Below, in pieces: positions 42,906-51,518 of a stretch of 64,000 bases of DNA. How positions within the stretch are numbered: the stretch's first letter is position 1; each line of letters starts with the position of its first letter. Source of the DNA: Collimonas arenae (GTDB taxonomy: Bacteria; Pseudomonadota; Gammaproteobacteria; Burkholderiales; Burkholderiaceae_D); the NCBI RefSeq assembly GCF_000786695.1, contig NZ_CP009962.1, positions 2,852,001-2,916,000 on the forward strand. The letters are read 5' to 3'. The notes beneath the pieces were generated by a model. It did no database searches and was not told the DNA's origin. It saw nothing but the letters and a program-made list of their open reading frames with translations. The position numbers were made by a program, and so were the translations under genes.

Positions 42906-43181
42906 CTAGTACGTAGCGTGTTCGCTAAAATCTTTGCACCCTTCCAATTTTTCATCGCGGACTTCGAGCCGCACCACTCTTGCGCTAGCCGGCCCGTGCG
43001 CGGCCCAGCGCATCATCGCGTTGACTGCGTCGGCGCCGCCTTCGACCTGGATCTCTACGCTGCCGTCCAGTCGATTCCGCACCCAGCCGTTGACGCCTAA
43101 CTGCCTGGCCTCATGCATCGCAGAGAAACGAAATCCGACACCTTGCACCAACCCATGCACCCGCAAGCGTTTGGCAATCAT
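42906..43181 (-). CDS. acyP: Acylphosphatase
   Basis: A 91-residue protein hydrolysing acyl phosphates. The signature RVHGLVQGVGFRFSAMHEAR includes the catalytic Arg, and NGWVRNRLDGSVEIQVEGG includes the catalytic Asn; AHGPASARVVRLEV completes the alpha/beta sandwich. Usual length. Stand-alone gene upstream (in its direction) of nothing obviously related. Confidence 0.96.
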   Translation of the reverse strand: MIAKRLRVHGLVQGVGFRFSAMHEARQLGVNGWVRNRLDGSVEIQVEGGADAVNAMMRWAAHGPASARVVRLEVRDEKLEGCKDFSEHATY

Positions 43182-43386
43182 GGCGTTATCTGGGATGTTA
43201 GAAGGCCGCGCAATGGACCGATGGTAAGAGCAAAGTGCATTTCATTCTCCTTGGCGATGGGGTATGCCGGGCAAAGGCGCTTTGATGGCGAAAAACGCTG
43301 CCTCCCCTCCCCATCATCTTTAGGTACATATTGCAAAGAAAATTCACCCGGTCTTGATTGGGGGACCGGAGACTTCGAATGGCGGC

Positions 43387-43947
43387 TTAAACGATATGCA
43401 ACGCTTTACCAATGTAATCAAAAAAAATGCAGTACAACATGATCGGCAATGGCAGGCCGAGAACTGTCCCGATCAGATACATATAGAACCTCACCCCCGA
43501 CAGAGCCAGCGCATAATTCAGAGCTGGAATCGTCTGGAATAATATTCTTAACAAAACGATGGATTTAATCGGATGCGTATCTAGGGTTTGAAATATCTTC
43601 ACTGCATAGCGGTTTTTCAGCTCCCGCATTCCATCGCCACCGATGTAGCGTATTGTCAGGAACGTGAAGACGCAGGAGATGAGCGCCGCAATATAGGTTG
43701 CCAAACCACCCCAGACTTTGCCCAGGGCGAGCACCGCCGCCCCTAAAAATATCCATCCGGGTATCTGGATCAGATTACCCAGGGAAAACAGCAAGACAAA
43801 GAGCAGTAAGCCCTGGATTTTATTGTCCACGAGTTGTTGATGAAGAAACACTAAATTAAAGTGCTCTCTCAGGCCCAGGATTTGAAATAAGGCGAATAGC
43901 AGTGCGAGGAAAAGGACAACAGTCAATAGCCGTTTGTAGCGGTGCAT
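43387..43947 (-). CDS. TVP38/TMEM64 (DedA-like) membrane protein
   Basis: A 186-residue inner-membrane protein with an N-terminal helix (LLTVVLFLALLFALFQIL) and the VTT-domain pattern: LFSLGNLIQIPGWIFLGAAV, KVWGGLATYIAALISCVFTF, and the re-entrant R..PIxALNYALALSGVRFYMY region. Relatives take part in membrane lipid/flippase functions. It ends the leftward run that starts with the isochorismatase-like gene but is spaced by 85 bp from the porin. Confidence 0.85.
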   Translation of the reverse strand: MHRYKRLLTVVLFLALLFALFQILGLREHFNLVFLHQQLVDNKIQGLLLFVLLFSLGNLIQIPGWIFLGAAVLALGKVWGGLATYIAALISCVFTFLTIRYIGGDGMRELKNRYAVKIFQTLDTHPIKSIVLLRILFQTIPALNYALALSGVRFYMYLIGTVLGLPLPIMLYCIFFDYIGKALHIV

Positions 43948-44032
43948 AGTGTGATCTGGATCTCTATGTTGAGTAATTTAGTAGGCATGGTTACATAAAT
44001 GTTCTGCATTTTGTTCCATGCCTGACTAAATT

Positions 44033-45496
44033 TCACCAACCAAACTTCAACTCCATTCCAAGATAGTCAGCATTCCGGCCACCAGCCTGGCGAATTGTGT
44101 CGCCCACCTGGAAATGCACCGCCTCCACCGAAGCGACGACATTTGCGCTAACAGCCCAATCGGTACGCAGCTGTGCGTACATCCCGGTCCAGCGGCTTCC
44201 TTGACCGGCGGTGCCTGGCACCGGCACTGAACCTTGCGCATAGACTGCATCGGCTACGGTTTCCCGCCATTGCAGGCCGAGTGCGCCCAGTACCGTCACT
44301 GTGTCGGCCGGTTTGAATGTGATGGATGGCTTGACGTGGATCAGGTTGCTGTATCCGGTAAAGCCGGCCAGCGTGAAATAGTAGCCGTTTGGGAAAAGAG
44401 GATTGAAGGTGCCGATCCGGCCATCGCCCGGATGACGGTCTCCCGAGGCCAGGTCGAACTGCAGGCCTAGGCGCGGCTTCCCGGGCTGGCCGGAAAATGT
44501 ATACCCGGCCAGCGAACCGAGCGCCCAGGCGGAGATGGCTTTGTCGCCGACGCGCCCGCCCTGCCCCATAATCTCGACGTCCCAATCAATCCGCTCGACA
44601 GCACCGTTATAGCGAACGTCGACAACGTCACGCCGTTCGTCGCCGCTGGCGTCGAGGAATTTGGCGCCATCGCGGCTGTACCTGGAATAGTAGGCCGAGA
44701 AGTCGCCCGGGCCGATATGCTTGCGCTCGATACGTATGCCGTTGAAAGCAAGATGACGGTTTGATACATCGTCGAACGTCGTAGCGTCGAGATTCTGGAC
44801 CGGATGCGTCAAGTAGGCGATGGTGCGCCAGCTCCCTGTTTCCCAGTCACCCCAAAGGGCATCGAAGGACTGGCGGACATTCGGCCCGTCCCGTACGGAG
44901 ATGAAGCGCTGTAGATCGAACGCCATTTCCTGCCGTCCGATGCGCGCCTTGAATGTATCGCTGCCAACCTTTTCAGTGACGACAATGAATGCCTGCTCGA
45001 CATCCAACGGGTTCTTGTCCACCGGACTCACCGTATTCTTCTGAAAAGGCCGTGCATCCTCAAGCTGGGCAAACACCTGCACATGCTCGCCAAGACGCAG
45101 ATCGCCATGCAGTTGCGCGCGCTGGATCACATACGAGTCCGGATGCCCTGTACCGATGCCGAACAATGCGGAATTGACAGTTTCCAGACGTTCACGCAGA
45201 CCGGCGCCAAGCGACAGATAGGAAACCCCATCACTGGACAAGGGGATGTATTTGAGGTCGTCGAATGGTTTTCTGGGGAGGCAAGGATCAGCCAGGACGC
45301 CCCAGTTTTCATTCCAGCGGTTGAAATTAATCGCGGGCCGCTGTACCGCACAAGACGCCCCCGTCCCGGATTCCGCCTCTTGGGCCGGGGTTTCTTGCGC
45401 CGCAATGCATCCTGCGATGAGCGCCAGCAGGTAGCCACGACTAACCTTGCTGCGCTGGCGTCCATTGATACGGCTAATACGGCTATTTTGCGGCAT
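44033..45496 (-). CDS. Alginate-export-type outer-membrane protein
   Basis: A 487-residue beta-barrel protein of the Alginate_exp (PF13372) family. From ATG 45496 the product has a basic, Ser/Arg-rich start followed by a hydrophobic segment SRGYLLALIAGCIAAQETPA. Barrel segments: YLSLGAGLRERLETVNSALF, FAQLEDARPFQKNTVSPVD, and RIGRQEMAFDLQRFISVRDG. It ends in a Trp (ELKFGW). The start overlaps the end of the VOC gene by 14 bp, implying co-transcription. In non-alginate producers such proteins are often dedicated uptake porins. Confidence 0.85.
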   Translation of the reverse strand: MPQNSRISRINGRQRSKVSRGYLLALIAGCIAAQETPAQEAESGTGASCAVQRPAINFNRWNENWGVLADPCLPRKPFDDLKYIPLSSDGVSYLSLGAGLRERLETVNSALFGIGTGHPDSYVIQRAQLHGDLRLGEHVQVFAQLEDARPFQKNTVSPVDKNPLDVEQAFIVVTEKVGSDTFKARIGRQEMAFDLQRFISVRDGPNVRQSFDALWGDWETGSWRTIAYLTHPVQNLDATTFDDVSNRHLAFNGIRIERKHIGPGDFSAYYSRYSRDGAKFLDASGDERRDVVDVRYNGAVERIDWDVEIMGQGGRVGDKAISAWALGSLAGYTFSGQPGKPRLGLQFDLASGDRHPGDGRIGTFNPLFPNGYYFTLAGFTGYSNLIHVKPSITFKPADTVTVLGALGLQWRETVADAVYAQGSVPVPGTAGQGSRWTGMYAQLRTDWAVSANVVASVEAVHFQVGDTIRQAGGRNADYLGMELKFGW

Positions 45497-46409
45497 CGTG
45501 AATCTCGGCGACATACCCTCCTGGAAACTGCACCACTGCACTATTGCCTGAGTCCGTCTTATAGGCAGGCGAAAGCAGCTTGGCGCCGTTCGCAGTCGCC
45601 TTGGCTATAGTTGCGGCAAGGTCGCTCACTTCGTAGCCGGTGGTCTCGCGGCCAAACGGATAGGGCAATTTGCCATCAGTCGCGAACACCGTCATCTTGC
45701 CGAAGCCCGAGGTGATGTGAATACGGCGAATCTTGTCTGCGGGACGGCCGATCTGGCCGCCATCGGCCTGCCGATCATCGGCCACGACTTTGCCGCCAGA
45801 AAATTTGACGAACTGGTACACGAATTTATCTGCGGCCAGGCGCGATACGTAGACGCGATTATCGGGTACCGATTCCAGCGGCGCGTAGGAAGGCGCCTTG
45901 GTGTGCCAGTACAGCTGCATCTTGAGGCCGCCGGTCCATTGGATCAATGCATCCTTGCCGATCGGATCGTCGAATGTCTCCACCGTGACGTCAGCGCCGG
46001 CAGCGGTAGCTGCTTTCACGGCAGCATCGATATCGGTAACCAGATAGCCGGTGCGCTCCTCGCCGAAGCCGTAGGGAATCGGTGTCTGGAAGGCGAACAC
46101 TGACAGCATGCCGACAGGTGTCTGCACATATTGCGACGCCGTCTTGCTCGGCGTCGGCGTTACCGTAAAGACCGCGCGCGGCGAGGCTTTTCCACCAAAT
46201 GTGGCGATGAAACTATTGACGAATGCGTCAATATCGTCGTTGGAGACATACACATGAGTGGTGTCATATTGTGGCCCGACAAAGACCTCGGTTGTAGCGG
46301 CGACGGGCTTGGCGACGGCTTTGGCCGATACCGGAGCGGTGAAGCCGCAGGCTATTGTCGCGACCAGGCTAATGGTAATGATGCGGCGATACAGTGAAGA
46401 AATTTGCAT
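45483..46409 (-). CDS. Exported two-domain VOC (glyoxalase-like) protein
   Basis: A 308-residue protein with a signal peptide (IITISLVATIACGFTAPVSA). Two VOC modules: residues about 45-170 (THVYVSNDDIDAFVNSFIATFGG... TGYLVTDIDAAVKAATAAGA) and about 180-300 (NRVYVSRLAADKFVYQF... TTGYEVSDLAATIAKATANG ending in GGYVAEIHD). VOC proteins bind metal through His/Glu at strand ends. Export to the periplasm is unusual for this superfamily. Followed immediately by the porin gene and preceded by a DoxX gene, so it may act on a substrate entering through that porin. Confidence 0.8.
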   Translation of the reverse strand: MQISSLYRRIITISLVATIACGFTAPVSAKAVAKPVAATTEVFVGPQYDTTHVYVSNDDIDAFVNSFIATFGGKASPRAVFTVTPTPSKTASQYVQTPVGMLSVFAFQTPIPYGFGEERTGYLVTDIDAAVKAATAAGADVTVETFDDPIGKDALIQWTGGLKMQLYWHTKAPSYAPLESVPDNRVYVSRLAADKFVYQFVKFSGGKVVADDRQADGGQIGRPADKIRRIHITSGFGKMTVFATDGKLPYPFGRETTGYEVSDLAATIAKATANGAKLLSPAYKTDSGNSAVVQFPGGYVAEIHDAAK

Positions 46410-46439
46410 GATTGAATTCCTTGAATAGAAAGTAAGAAT

Positions 46440-46886
46440 CTATCGCTGAACCGCAACCGGCGTCGCTTCGCGTGATTTAAGGTCAAGCCACGCCACCAGC
46501 AGAAACCCGCCGGTCAATCCAAGATGCTCGAAAAAGGAATTGGCCGTCATGAAACGTTCCGGCCCGCTCAATTCCCAGAAACGGTTGGCGATGAACGTTG
46601 CGAATAATGTAAAACATGCCAGATAGAGCGCTCCGAACCAACGGTAAACGCCGGTCAATATCAGTGCTGAAGCGCCCAACTCGCCGATAATCGTAGCTAT
46701 AGCCAGCGGCGCCGCAGGCGCGAGGCCAAAATGCTGCATTTCAGCCAAGGCGCCATTGAAGTCGAAGGCTTTGTCGATGCCGCCCTGCAGATAGGCAGAG
46801 CACAGCAAAAGCAACGCCAGCCAATGCCATAAAGGCTTCTCCAGAATGATTCGCCAGCGCGGACCTGTGTTGATTGTTACGGACAT
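46440..46886 (-). CDS. DoxX family membrane protein
   Basis: A 148-residue protein with four helices. DoxX-like motifs: WLALLLLCSAYLQGGIDKAF at the N-terminus and TANSFFEHLGLTGGFLLVAW near the C-terminus. It is 30 bp upstream of the VOC gene on the same strand. CAGGAGACAAAAA precedes the start on the minus strand. Confidence 0.88.
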   Translation of the reverse strand: MSVTINTGPRWRIILEKPLWHWLALLLLCSAYLQGGIDKAFDFNGALAEMQHFGLAPAAPLAIATIIGELGASALILTGVYRWFGALYLACFTLFATFIANRFWELSGPERFMTANSFFEHLGLTGGFLLVAWLDLKSREATPVAVQR

Positions 46887-46963
46887 TTTTTGTCTCCTGA
46901 TGACAGGTCGAAAATATCGCAGCCGATTCAGTGCCGATATTGGGCCGCTACGGTGCGTAGCGC

Positions 46964-47242
46964 TTACCCGACCGAATTCTTATCCTTGCTCTCTTCGAGA
47001 ACAGGTCCGGAGGGACGCGATACTCCTGTGATCTTGGGCAGGCATTCACCGGAGAACCACGCTACGTTCACTTCTTCTTTGTAAATAAGGCGCTTTGCCA
47101 GCGGAACGACCTGCTCCCCCAAGAGCATGCCGAGCAATCCCAGCAAGGCAACCACTGGGGGCGCTGGAGACTTCACGTTCAGCAAGGCGTAAATGATGCC
47201 AACCAATACCCCGGTAAGGGCTGAAACAACATATATTTTCAC
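46964..47242 (-). CDS. XapX domain-containing membrane protein
   Basis: A 92-residue protein using GTG 47242 after GAGGAATCCATT. The segment VKIYVVSALTGVLVGIIYAL followed by PPVVALLGLLGMLLGEQ is the XapX domain with two helices. The tail is polar and slightly longer than the usual XapX. Function of the family is unknown. It lies in the leftward isochorismatase-XapX-DoxX-VOC-porin row, an arrangement seen with DoxX/isochorismatase genes elsewhere. Confidence 0.82.
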   Translation of the reverse strand: MKIYVVSALTGVLVGIIYALLNVKSPAPPVVALLGLLGMLLGEQVVPLAKRLIYKEEVNVAWFSGECLPKITGVSRPSGPVLEESKDKNSVG

Positions 47243-47351
47243 AATGGATTCCTCGTCTGTGCTCGGGCTTTTTTTAGCTATTTCATAGCAATATTCCGGC
47301 ATGAGTATTCATCCTTCCTCGAATGAATACTCTTCCTTTCACCGCCCGGTA

Positions 47352-48008
47352 TCAGGCTTCGTTCTTGCGAGTTGGCGGCATCTTGTGAACCATGGTTTTG
47401 GCGTATTCGACGCCAACTCCATACGCTCCGGAGTGCTCCTGAACGATTTTTATCGTGCCGTCGTAAGTCTCCTTTTTGGCCCAATCCCTTTGCATTTCCA
47501 ACAAAAACTGCTGCCATGTCACGGGCACTGCGCCCGCTTGTATCAGGCGTTGAATGGAAAGATTGTGGGCGGACACGGAGGTGCCCCCGGAGGCATCTTC
47601 GACAAAATAAACTTCATAGCCATCGTCCATGGCTTCCAATGCCGGAAAATTCAGGCAAACCTCTGTCCATAACGCGGCGATAACGAGCTTCTTGCGGCCG
47701 ATACGCTTGAGTTCGGCCTTTACCTCCTCCGAATCCCAGGTGTTCATGCTGGTCCGTTCGAACACCCGCTGGCCGGGAAATACATCCAGCAATTCAGGCC
47801 AGATGTAACCGGAAAAGCTCTCGGTTTCGACCGAAGTCAGCACCGTCGGCACCTTGAAATGCTTAGCCGATTTGGCGAGTCCCAATACATTGTTTTTTAA
47901 CAGTTGACGATCGATATTGGCGACGCCAAAGGTCATCTGGGGTTGATGATCGATCAAGATCAATGCGCAGTTATCGGGGGTGAGCAATTCATGTTTCGGA
48001 TTTTTCAT
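47352..48008 (-). CDS. Isochorismatase-family hydrolase (YcaC-like)
   Basis: A 218-residue cysteine hydrolase. GGAG six bases before ATG 48008 favours this start over ATG 48020. Catalytic triad: Asp in ALILIDHQPQMTF, Lys in the RIGRKKLVIAA segment and Cys in WTEVCLNFPALEA; a cis-peptide precedes the Cys strand. Length and the long C-terminal helix match YcaC-type hydrolases rather than true isochorismatase. First gene of the leftward row. Confidence 0.9.
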   Translation of the reverse strand: MKNPKHELLTPDNCALILIDHQPQMTFGVANIDRQLLKNNVLGLAKSAKHFKVPTVLTSVETESFSGYIWPELLDVFPGQRVFERTSMNTWDSEEVKAELKRIGRKKLVIAALWTEVCLNFPALEAMDDGYEVYFVEDASGGTSVSAHNLSIQRLIQAGAVPVTWQQFLLEMQRDWAKKETYDGTIKIVQEHSGAYGVGVEYAKTMVHKMPPTRKNEA

Positions 48009-48825
48009 TTGAAACTCCATCTGAGAGTTAATTTATCCCTGTATCAGGGGCAAGATATATGAGCGAAATGCGTGGACAGCATGTGCAGCGCCGATATGGC
48101 ACTACGGTTTTCTGTTAAAAATATGTGCGAATTTTTCGACAACCATAACTTATTCAAAAAATAGGAATGTTGCGCTCCAACTTCGTATGTAAAAGTTGTT
48201 GAGTGGAAGTATATGAGTCATAAAATCAAAAGAAAAACGGAAAATTTACCTGTCAACAATCGAAAAAATCGAATATTGTTTCCGACTTGATAAAAATGGG
48301 CACAGGGCAAGATTTAACAAATAGTTCAAGGCTTGGAATCGCTAGTCCAACCCCGACAAACAGGTCATGCGATCACTTGCTGGAAAAACAATTAGAAAAT
48401 TTCTATTGATGCATTTTCCAAAACCACTTAATCACGATCTTCGGAAATTCACAGTTATTTCCCTCACCTTTTCCATTCCCAGCAAAAATTACGATAAGGC
48501 CACTTGCAAAAACAACAGGTCCTACGAGTTAAATAAAAACCAATGCAAACAATGGTTTGCAGGCGCATTTGAAAATTCCGGATCAATGTGATTTTTTTAT
48601 TTGCCAATACCACTTTGATACAGGTTGACATTCACTTTTCGGATCCCTACAGTTCGTAACAAGATATTTCCCGTGGGAAATTTATCGCATTCATTCAGAT
48701 GCACCTGGCATCCGAGGATTCGCTGGATATCCGGTTGCTGGCTACAGTTTTTTCACGATTTCACCCGGCGGCTCCGGGCAGCGCACCCGCTGCGCCAGCC
48801 GCTCCACTCTACCCAGGAGAAGAAA
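48009..48825. other. Long AT-rich intergenic region before the chitinase
   Basis: About 815 bp between divergent genes, rich in A/T tracts. Open frames (for example 48367-48591) show no domain, ribosome-binding site or biased codon use. Likely holds promoters and control sites for the chitinase and the isochorismatase-like gene, but no repeat or palindrome stood out. Confidence 0.45.
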
Positions 48826-50115
48826 TTGAAACTGAAGATGATAAAAGGCTTGGCAATCTGTCTTTCAACCGCGGCCTTCACTGCGCATGGCGCAGGCTTA
48901 CAGGATTCCACTGCGGGCAGCACCGTCGGCGTACGGGCCGCATTAAGCACAGCATCAAACATGGTATTAAGCAAGACAGCGGCCGCCAGTTGCCAGTACA
49001 GTACTTGGGCCGACGGGATCAACTACGCACCGGGCGCAATCGTCCGATACCCGGCCAACGGTCTGTTTTATAAAGAAGTCAACGCAGGCAGCAGCGGTAG
49101 CGACGGCACCGACCCGACCATCAGCACCTGGTACTGGCAACCAACTGCTTGCAGCGGTTCGTCCACGCCCCCCTCCTTCACCGGCCTCATCTACAGCCCT
49201 TATTTTTACTCCGGAGACACCGGCGGCGATCAGCTCAACACCGCCGTGACCGGCAGCTCGCAAACCTTGCTCAAGGCCATGCCAGCCAAGCTGAACGCAG
49301 TAACCTGGGCATTTGCCACTGGCAGTTGCGGCAGCGAAAACTGGAACGGCGTATCGGCGGCGGCATTTGCCAAGGCCAATGTGGCAAGCTTTGTCAGCGC
49401 CGGCAAGAAGTACATCGTCTCGACCGGTGGCGCCGGAGCCAACTTCACCTGTACCTCGGACGCCAATTTCGCGAAATTCATCAAAACCTACTACAGCGCA
49501 AACCTGCTCGGCATCGACTTCGATATCGAGAACACCCAAACCCAAAGCGACATCAACAACCTGGTTGCGCGCGTTGCTGCAGCGCAAGCGGCCTATCCGA
49601 ACCTGCGCTACAGCTTCACGCTGGCGACAGACGGCGGCAATGAAAGCCAGAGCTTGGGGGATATGGGTGTAAAAGTCATGACGGCAATCCAGAATTACGG
49701 CTTGAAGAATTACACGGTCAACCTGATGACGATGGATTTTGCCGATTCAGGCCAGGAAAATTCCTCACTGTGTACTCTGAATGGCAGCGGCAAATGCGAT
49801 ATGGGCCAATCGACCGTCAGCGCCGCCGAAAGCCTGCACAACCACTGGAAAGTGCCATACAGCCAGATCGAAGTGACGCCGATGATAGGCGGTAACGATA
49901 GCATCGACGAAACCTTCACCCTGGCCGATGCCGTTACCGTCTCCAACTATGCACTGGCGAAGAAGCTGGGCGGCGTTCATTTTTGGGCCTTCGCACGCGA
50001 CAGGGACTGTGCCCCGGCGAAATCAGACAACAACTCCTCCGACACTTGCAATAACTACGGTAAGGCAGGAACGCTGAGCTACACCAACAAGTTCATCTCC
50101 GCGCTGGGTCTTTGA
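48826..50115 (+). CDS. Exported chitinase, GH18, with N-terminal chitin-binding module
   Basis: A 429-residue secreted enzyme. TTG 48826 sits six bases after AGGAG and starts a signal peptide (AICLSTAAFTAHGA); ATG 48838 is the alternative but badly spaced. Residues about 50-105 form a CBM5/12-type module (STWADGINYAPGAIVRYPAN, YKEV, TWYWQPTAC). The GH18 barrel follows: SPYFYSGD, KKYIVSTGGAGANF, and catalytic LLGIDFDIENTQ with the D-x-D-x-E residues. Later DFADSGQENSSL and a Trp in VHFWAFARDRDC complete the active site. Hydrolyses chitin; fits a fungus-feeding soil lifestyle (inference). Confidence 0.92.
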   Translation: MKLKMIKGLAICLSTAAFTAHGAGLQDSTAGSTVGVRAALSTASNMVLSKTAAASCQYSTWADGINYAPGAIVRYPANGLFYKEVNAGSSGSDGTDPTISTWYWQPTACSGSSTPPSFTGLIYSPYFYSGDTGGDQLNTAVTGSSQTLLKAMPAKLNAVTWAFATGSCGSENWNGVSAAAFAKANVASFVSAGKKYIVSTGGAGANFTCTSDANFAKFIKTYYSANLLGIDFDIENTQTQSDINNLVARVAAAQAAYPNLRYSFTLATDGGNESQSLGDMGVKVMTAIQNYGLKNYTVNLMTMDFADSGQENSSLCTLNGSGKCDMGQSTVSAAESLHNHWKVPYSQIEVTPMIGGNDSIDETFTLADAVTVSNYALAKKLGGVHFWAFARDRDCAPAKSDNNSSDTCNNYGKAGTLSYTNKFISALGL

Positions 50116-50283
50116 GCGGCAAAAAAAATAATATGGCAATAGCGCCAACGTCTTATCCAGCCCAGTCCGGTTTGCACAATAAAGAAAGACGTGGGTTTAT
50201 CTCTCGGGGATTGTTGTAGTTGACAAATGTTTGCCTCAATAAAATTTATCAACCACGACATCATTCATTATCTGGAGAATATT

Positions 50284-51381
50284 TTGCAGAATTTACCCAT
50301 GAAGAAAGTATCGACATACCTGCTGCTTTCCTGCGGCATGCTGGCTTTGTCCCTTAACGCCAGCGCGCACGGCCTGGCTGCGGGCCACCAAGCCAGGCTA
50401 GATGCCAGGATCGCACCCTGCGACGCTGCCTGGGTGGACGGTGCGGTCTACACCGCAGGCAACAAGGTCAGCTACAACGGCGTCAACTACAGCGCCGCCT
50501 ACTGGACCCAGGGAAACAATCCGGCCAGCAGCAGCGGCGCCAGAACTGCGGCGCAACCATGGGTGACCGGCGCCAGCTGCCAACAAACCAAAGCCGCGGC
50601 CAACGGTCACGATGCGAACTTCTCTCCGGCCACGCTGCAATTCCTGAAGACCAATACCGGTCTTGACGGCGAACAGTGGGACAACATCATGAAGCTGATC
50701 AACAAGCCGGAACAGGACTCCCTTGACTGGACCAAGTACTACGGTTACTGCGAAAACATCAATGACGACCGCGGTTATACCATTGGGATTTTTGGCGCTA
50801 CCACCGGCGGCCCTAACGATGGAGGTCCGGACGGCCCGGCGCTGTTCAAGGAATTCGACGCCGCCAGCGGTGCAGCCAATCCTTCGATCGCAGGCGGCCT
50901 GGCGCGCGCCGGCGCGCATGGCAACATGCAAGGCGCGATCTTGAACATCACCGACAGCAAGGCTGATTTCTACAAGAAGATCGCGGCGCTGCAAAACAAC
51001 GCCGCATGGCGCGAAGCCATGTGGCGCACCTTTTACAACGTCTACATCAAGTACAGCCTGCAACAGGCGCGCCAGCGCGGTTTCACGACGGCGCTGACCA
51101 TCGGCTCGTTTGTCGATACGGCCTTGAACCAGGGTGCCAGCGGCGACTCCGGAACGCTGGAAGGCGTCCTGTCGCGCTCGGGTAAAAGCACCGATGAAAA
51201 AACCTTCATGACCAGCTTTTATGCGCAACGCAGCAAGATCGTCGACACTCACCAGTACAATCAGCCGCCAAATGGGAAAAACCGCGTGAAAGAATGGAGC
51301 ACCCTGCTGAATCAAGGCGAAACCGATCTCAAGAATGCGGATGCCGCCGTCATCAAAGTGACCGACTGGACCATGCATTAA
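50284..51381 (+). CDS. Exported chitosanase, GH46, with N-terminal chitin-binding module
   Basis: A 365-residue secreted enzyme. TTG 50284 follows TGGAGAATATT with good spacing; ATG 50299 (MKKVSTYLLLSC) is the alternative without a clear ribosome-binding site. Signal peptide ends near NASAHG. A CBM5/12-like module covers about residues 45-100 (AAWVDGAVYTAGNKVSYNGV, YWTQGNNP). In the GH46 domain, Glu in NKPEQDSLDW and Asp in NINDDRGYTIGIFG occupy the positions of the acid/base pair of Streptomyces chitosanase (18 residues apart). Lies 168 bp after the chitinase on the same strand; together they attack chitin and its deacetylated form. Confidence 0.92.
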   Translation: MQNLPMKKVSTYLLLSCGMLALSLNASAHGLAAGHQARLDARIAPCDAAWVDGAVYTAGNKVSYNGVNYSAAYWTQGNNPASSSGARTAAQPWVTGASCQQTKAAANGHDANFSPATLQFLKTNTGLDGEQWDNIMKLINKPEQDSLDWTKYYGYCENINDDRGYTIGIFGATTGGPNDGGPDGPALFKEFDAASGAANPSIAGGLARAGAHGNMQGAILNITDSKADFYKKIAALQNNAAWREAMWRTFYNVYIKYSLQQARQRGFTTALTIGSFVDTALNQGASGDSGTLEGVLSRSGKSTDEKTFMTSFYAQRSKIVDTHQYNQPPNGKNRVKEWSTLLNQGETDLKNADAAVIKVTDWTMH

Positions 51382-51476
51382 AACCTTGGCAAGCAGATAC
51401 GCTTGTTTGACGGCAGTTCAACACCTCGGTGAAAAACTGCTGTGATGAGCGAGCTGTGATATGTGAGCTGTGATAC

Positions 51477-51510
51477 GCGAGCCGCGCTAGTCCATGCAAG
51501 CGCGGCTCGC
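51477..51510. terminator. Hairpin between chitosanase and amine oxidase genes
   Basis: Perfect 12-bp stem GCGAGCCGCGCT / AGCGCGGCTCGC with a 10-base loop, in the 137-bp gap between convergent genes. There is no T-run; two GAGCTGTGATA copies precede it. A terminator or mRNA-stabilising role is likely. Confidence 0.6.
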
Positions 51511-51518
51511 CATCACAC

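Noticed and set aside
48361..48591. Small frames in the AT-rich region before the chitinase
   Set aside because: Low-complexity, no ribosome-binding site and no recognisable domain.
50398..51378. 326-codon open frame opposite the chitosanase
   Set aside because: Antisense shadow of the GH46 gene, which has conserved catalytic residues.
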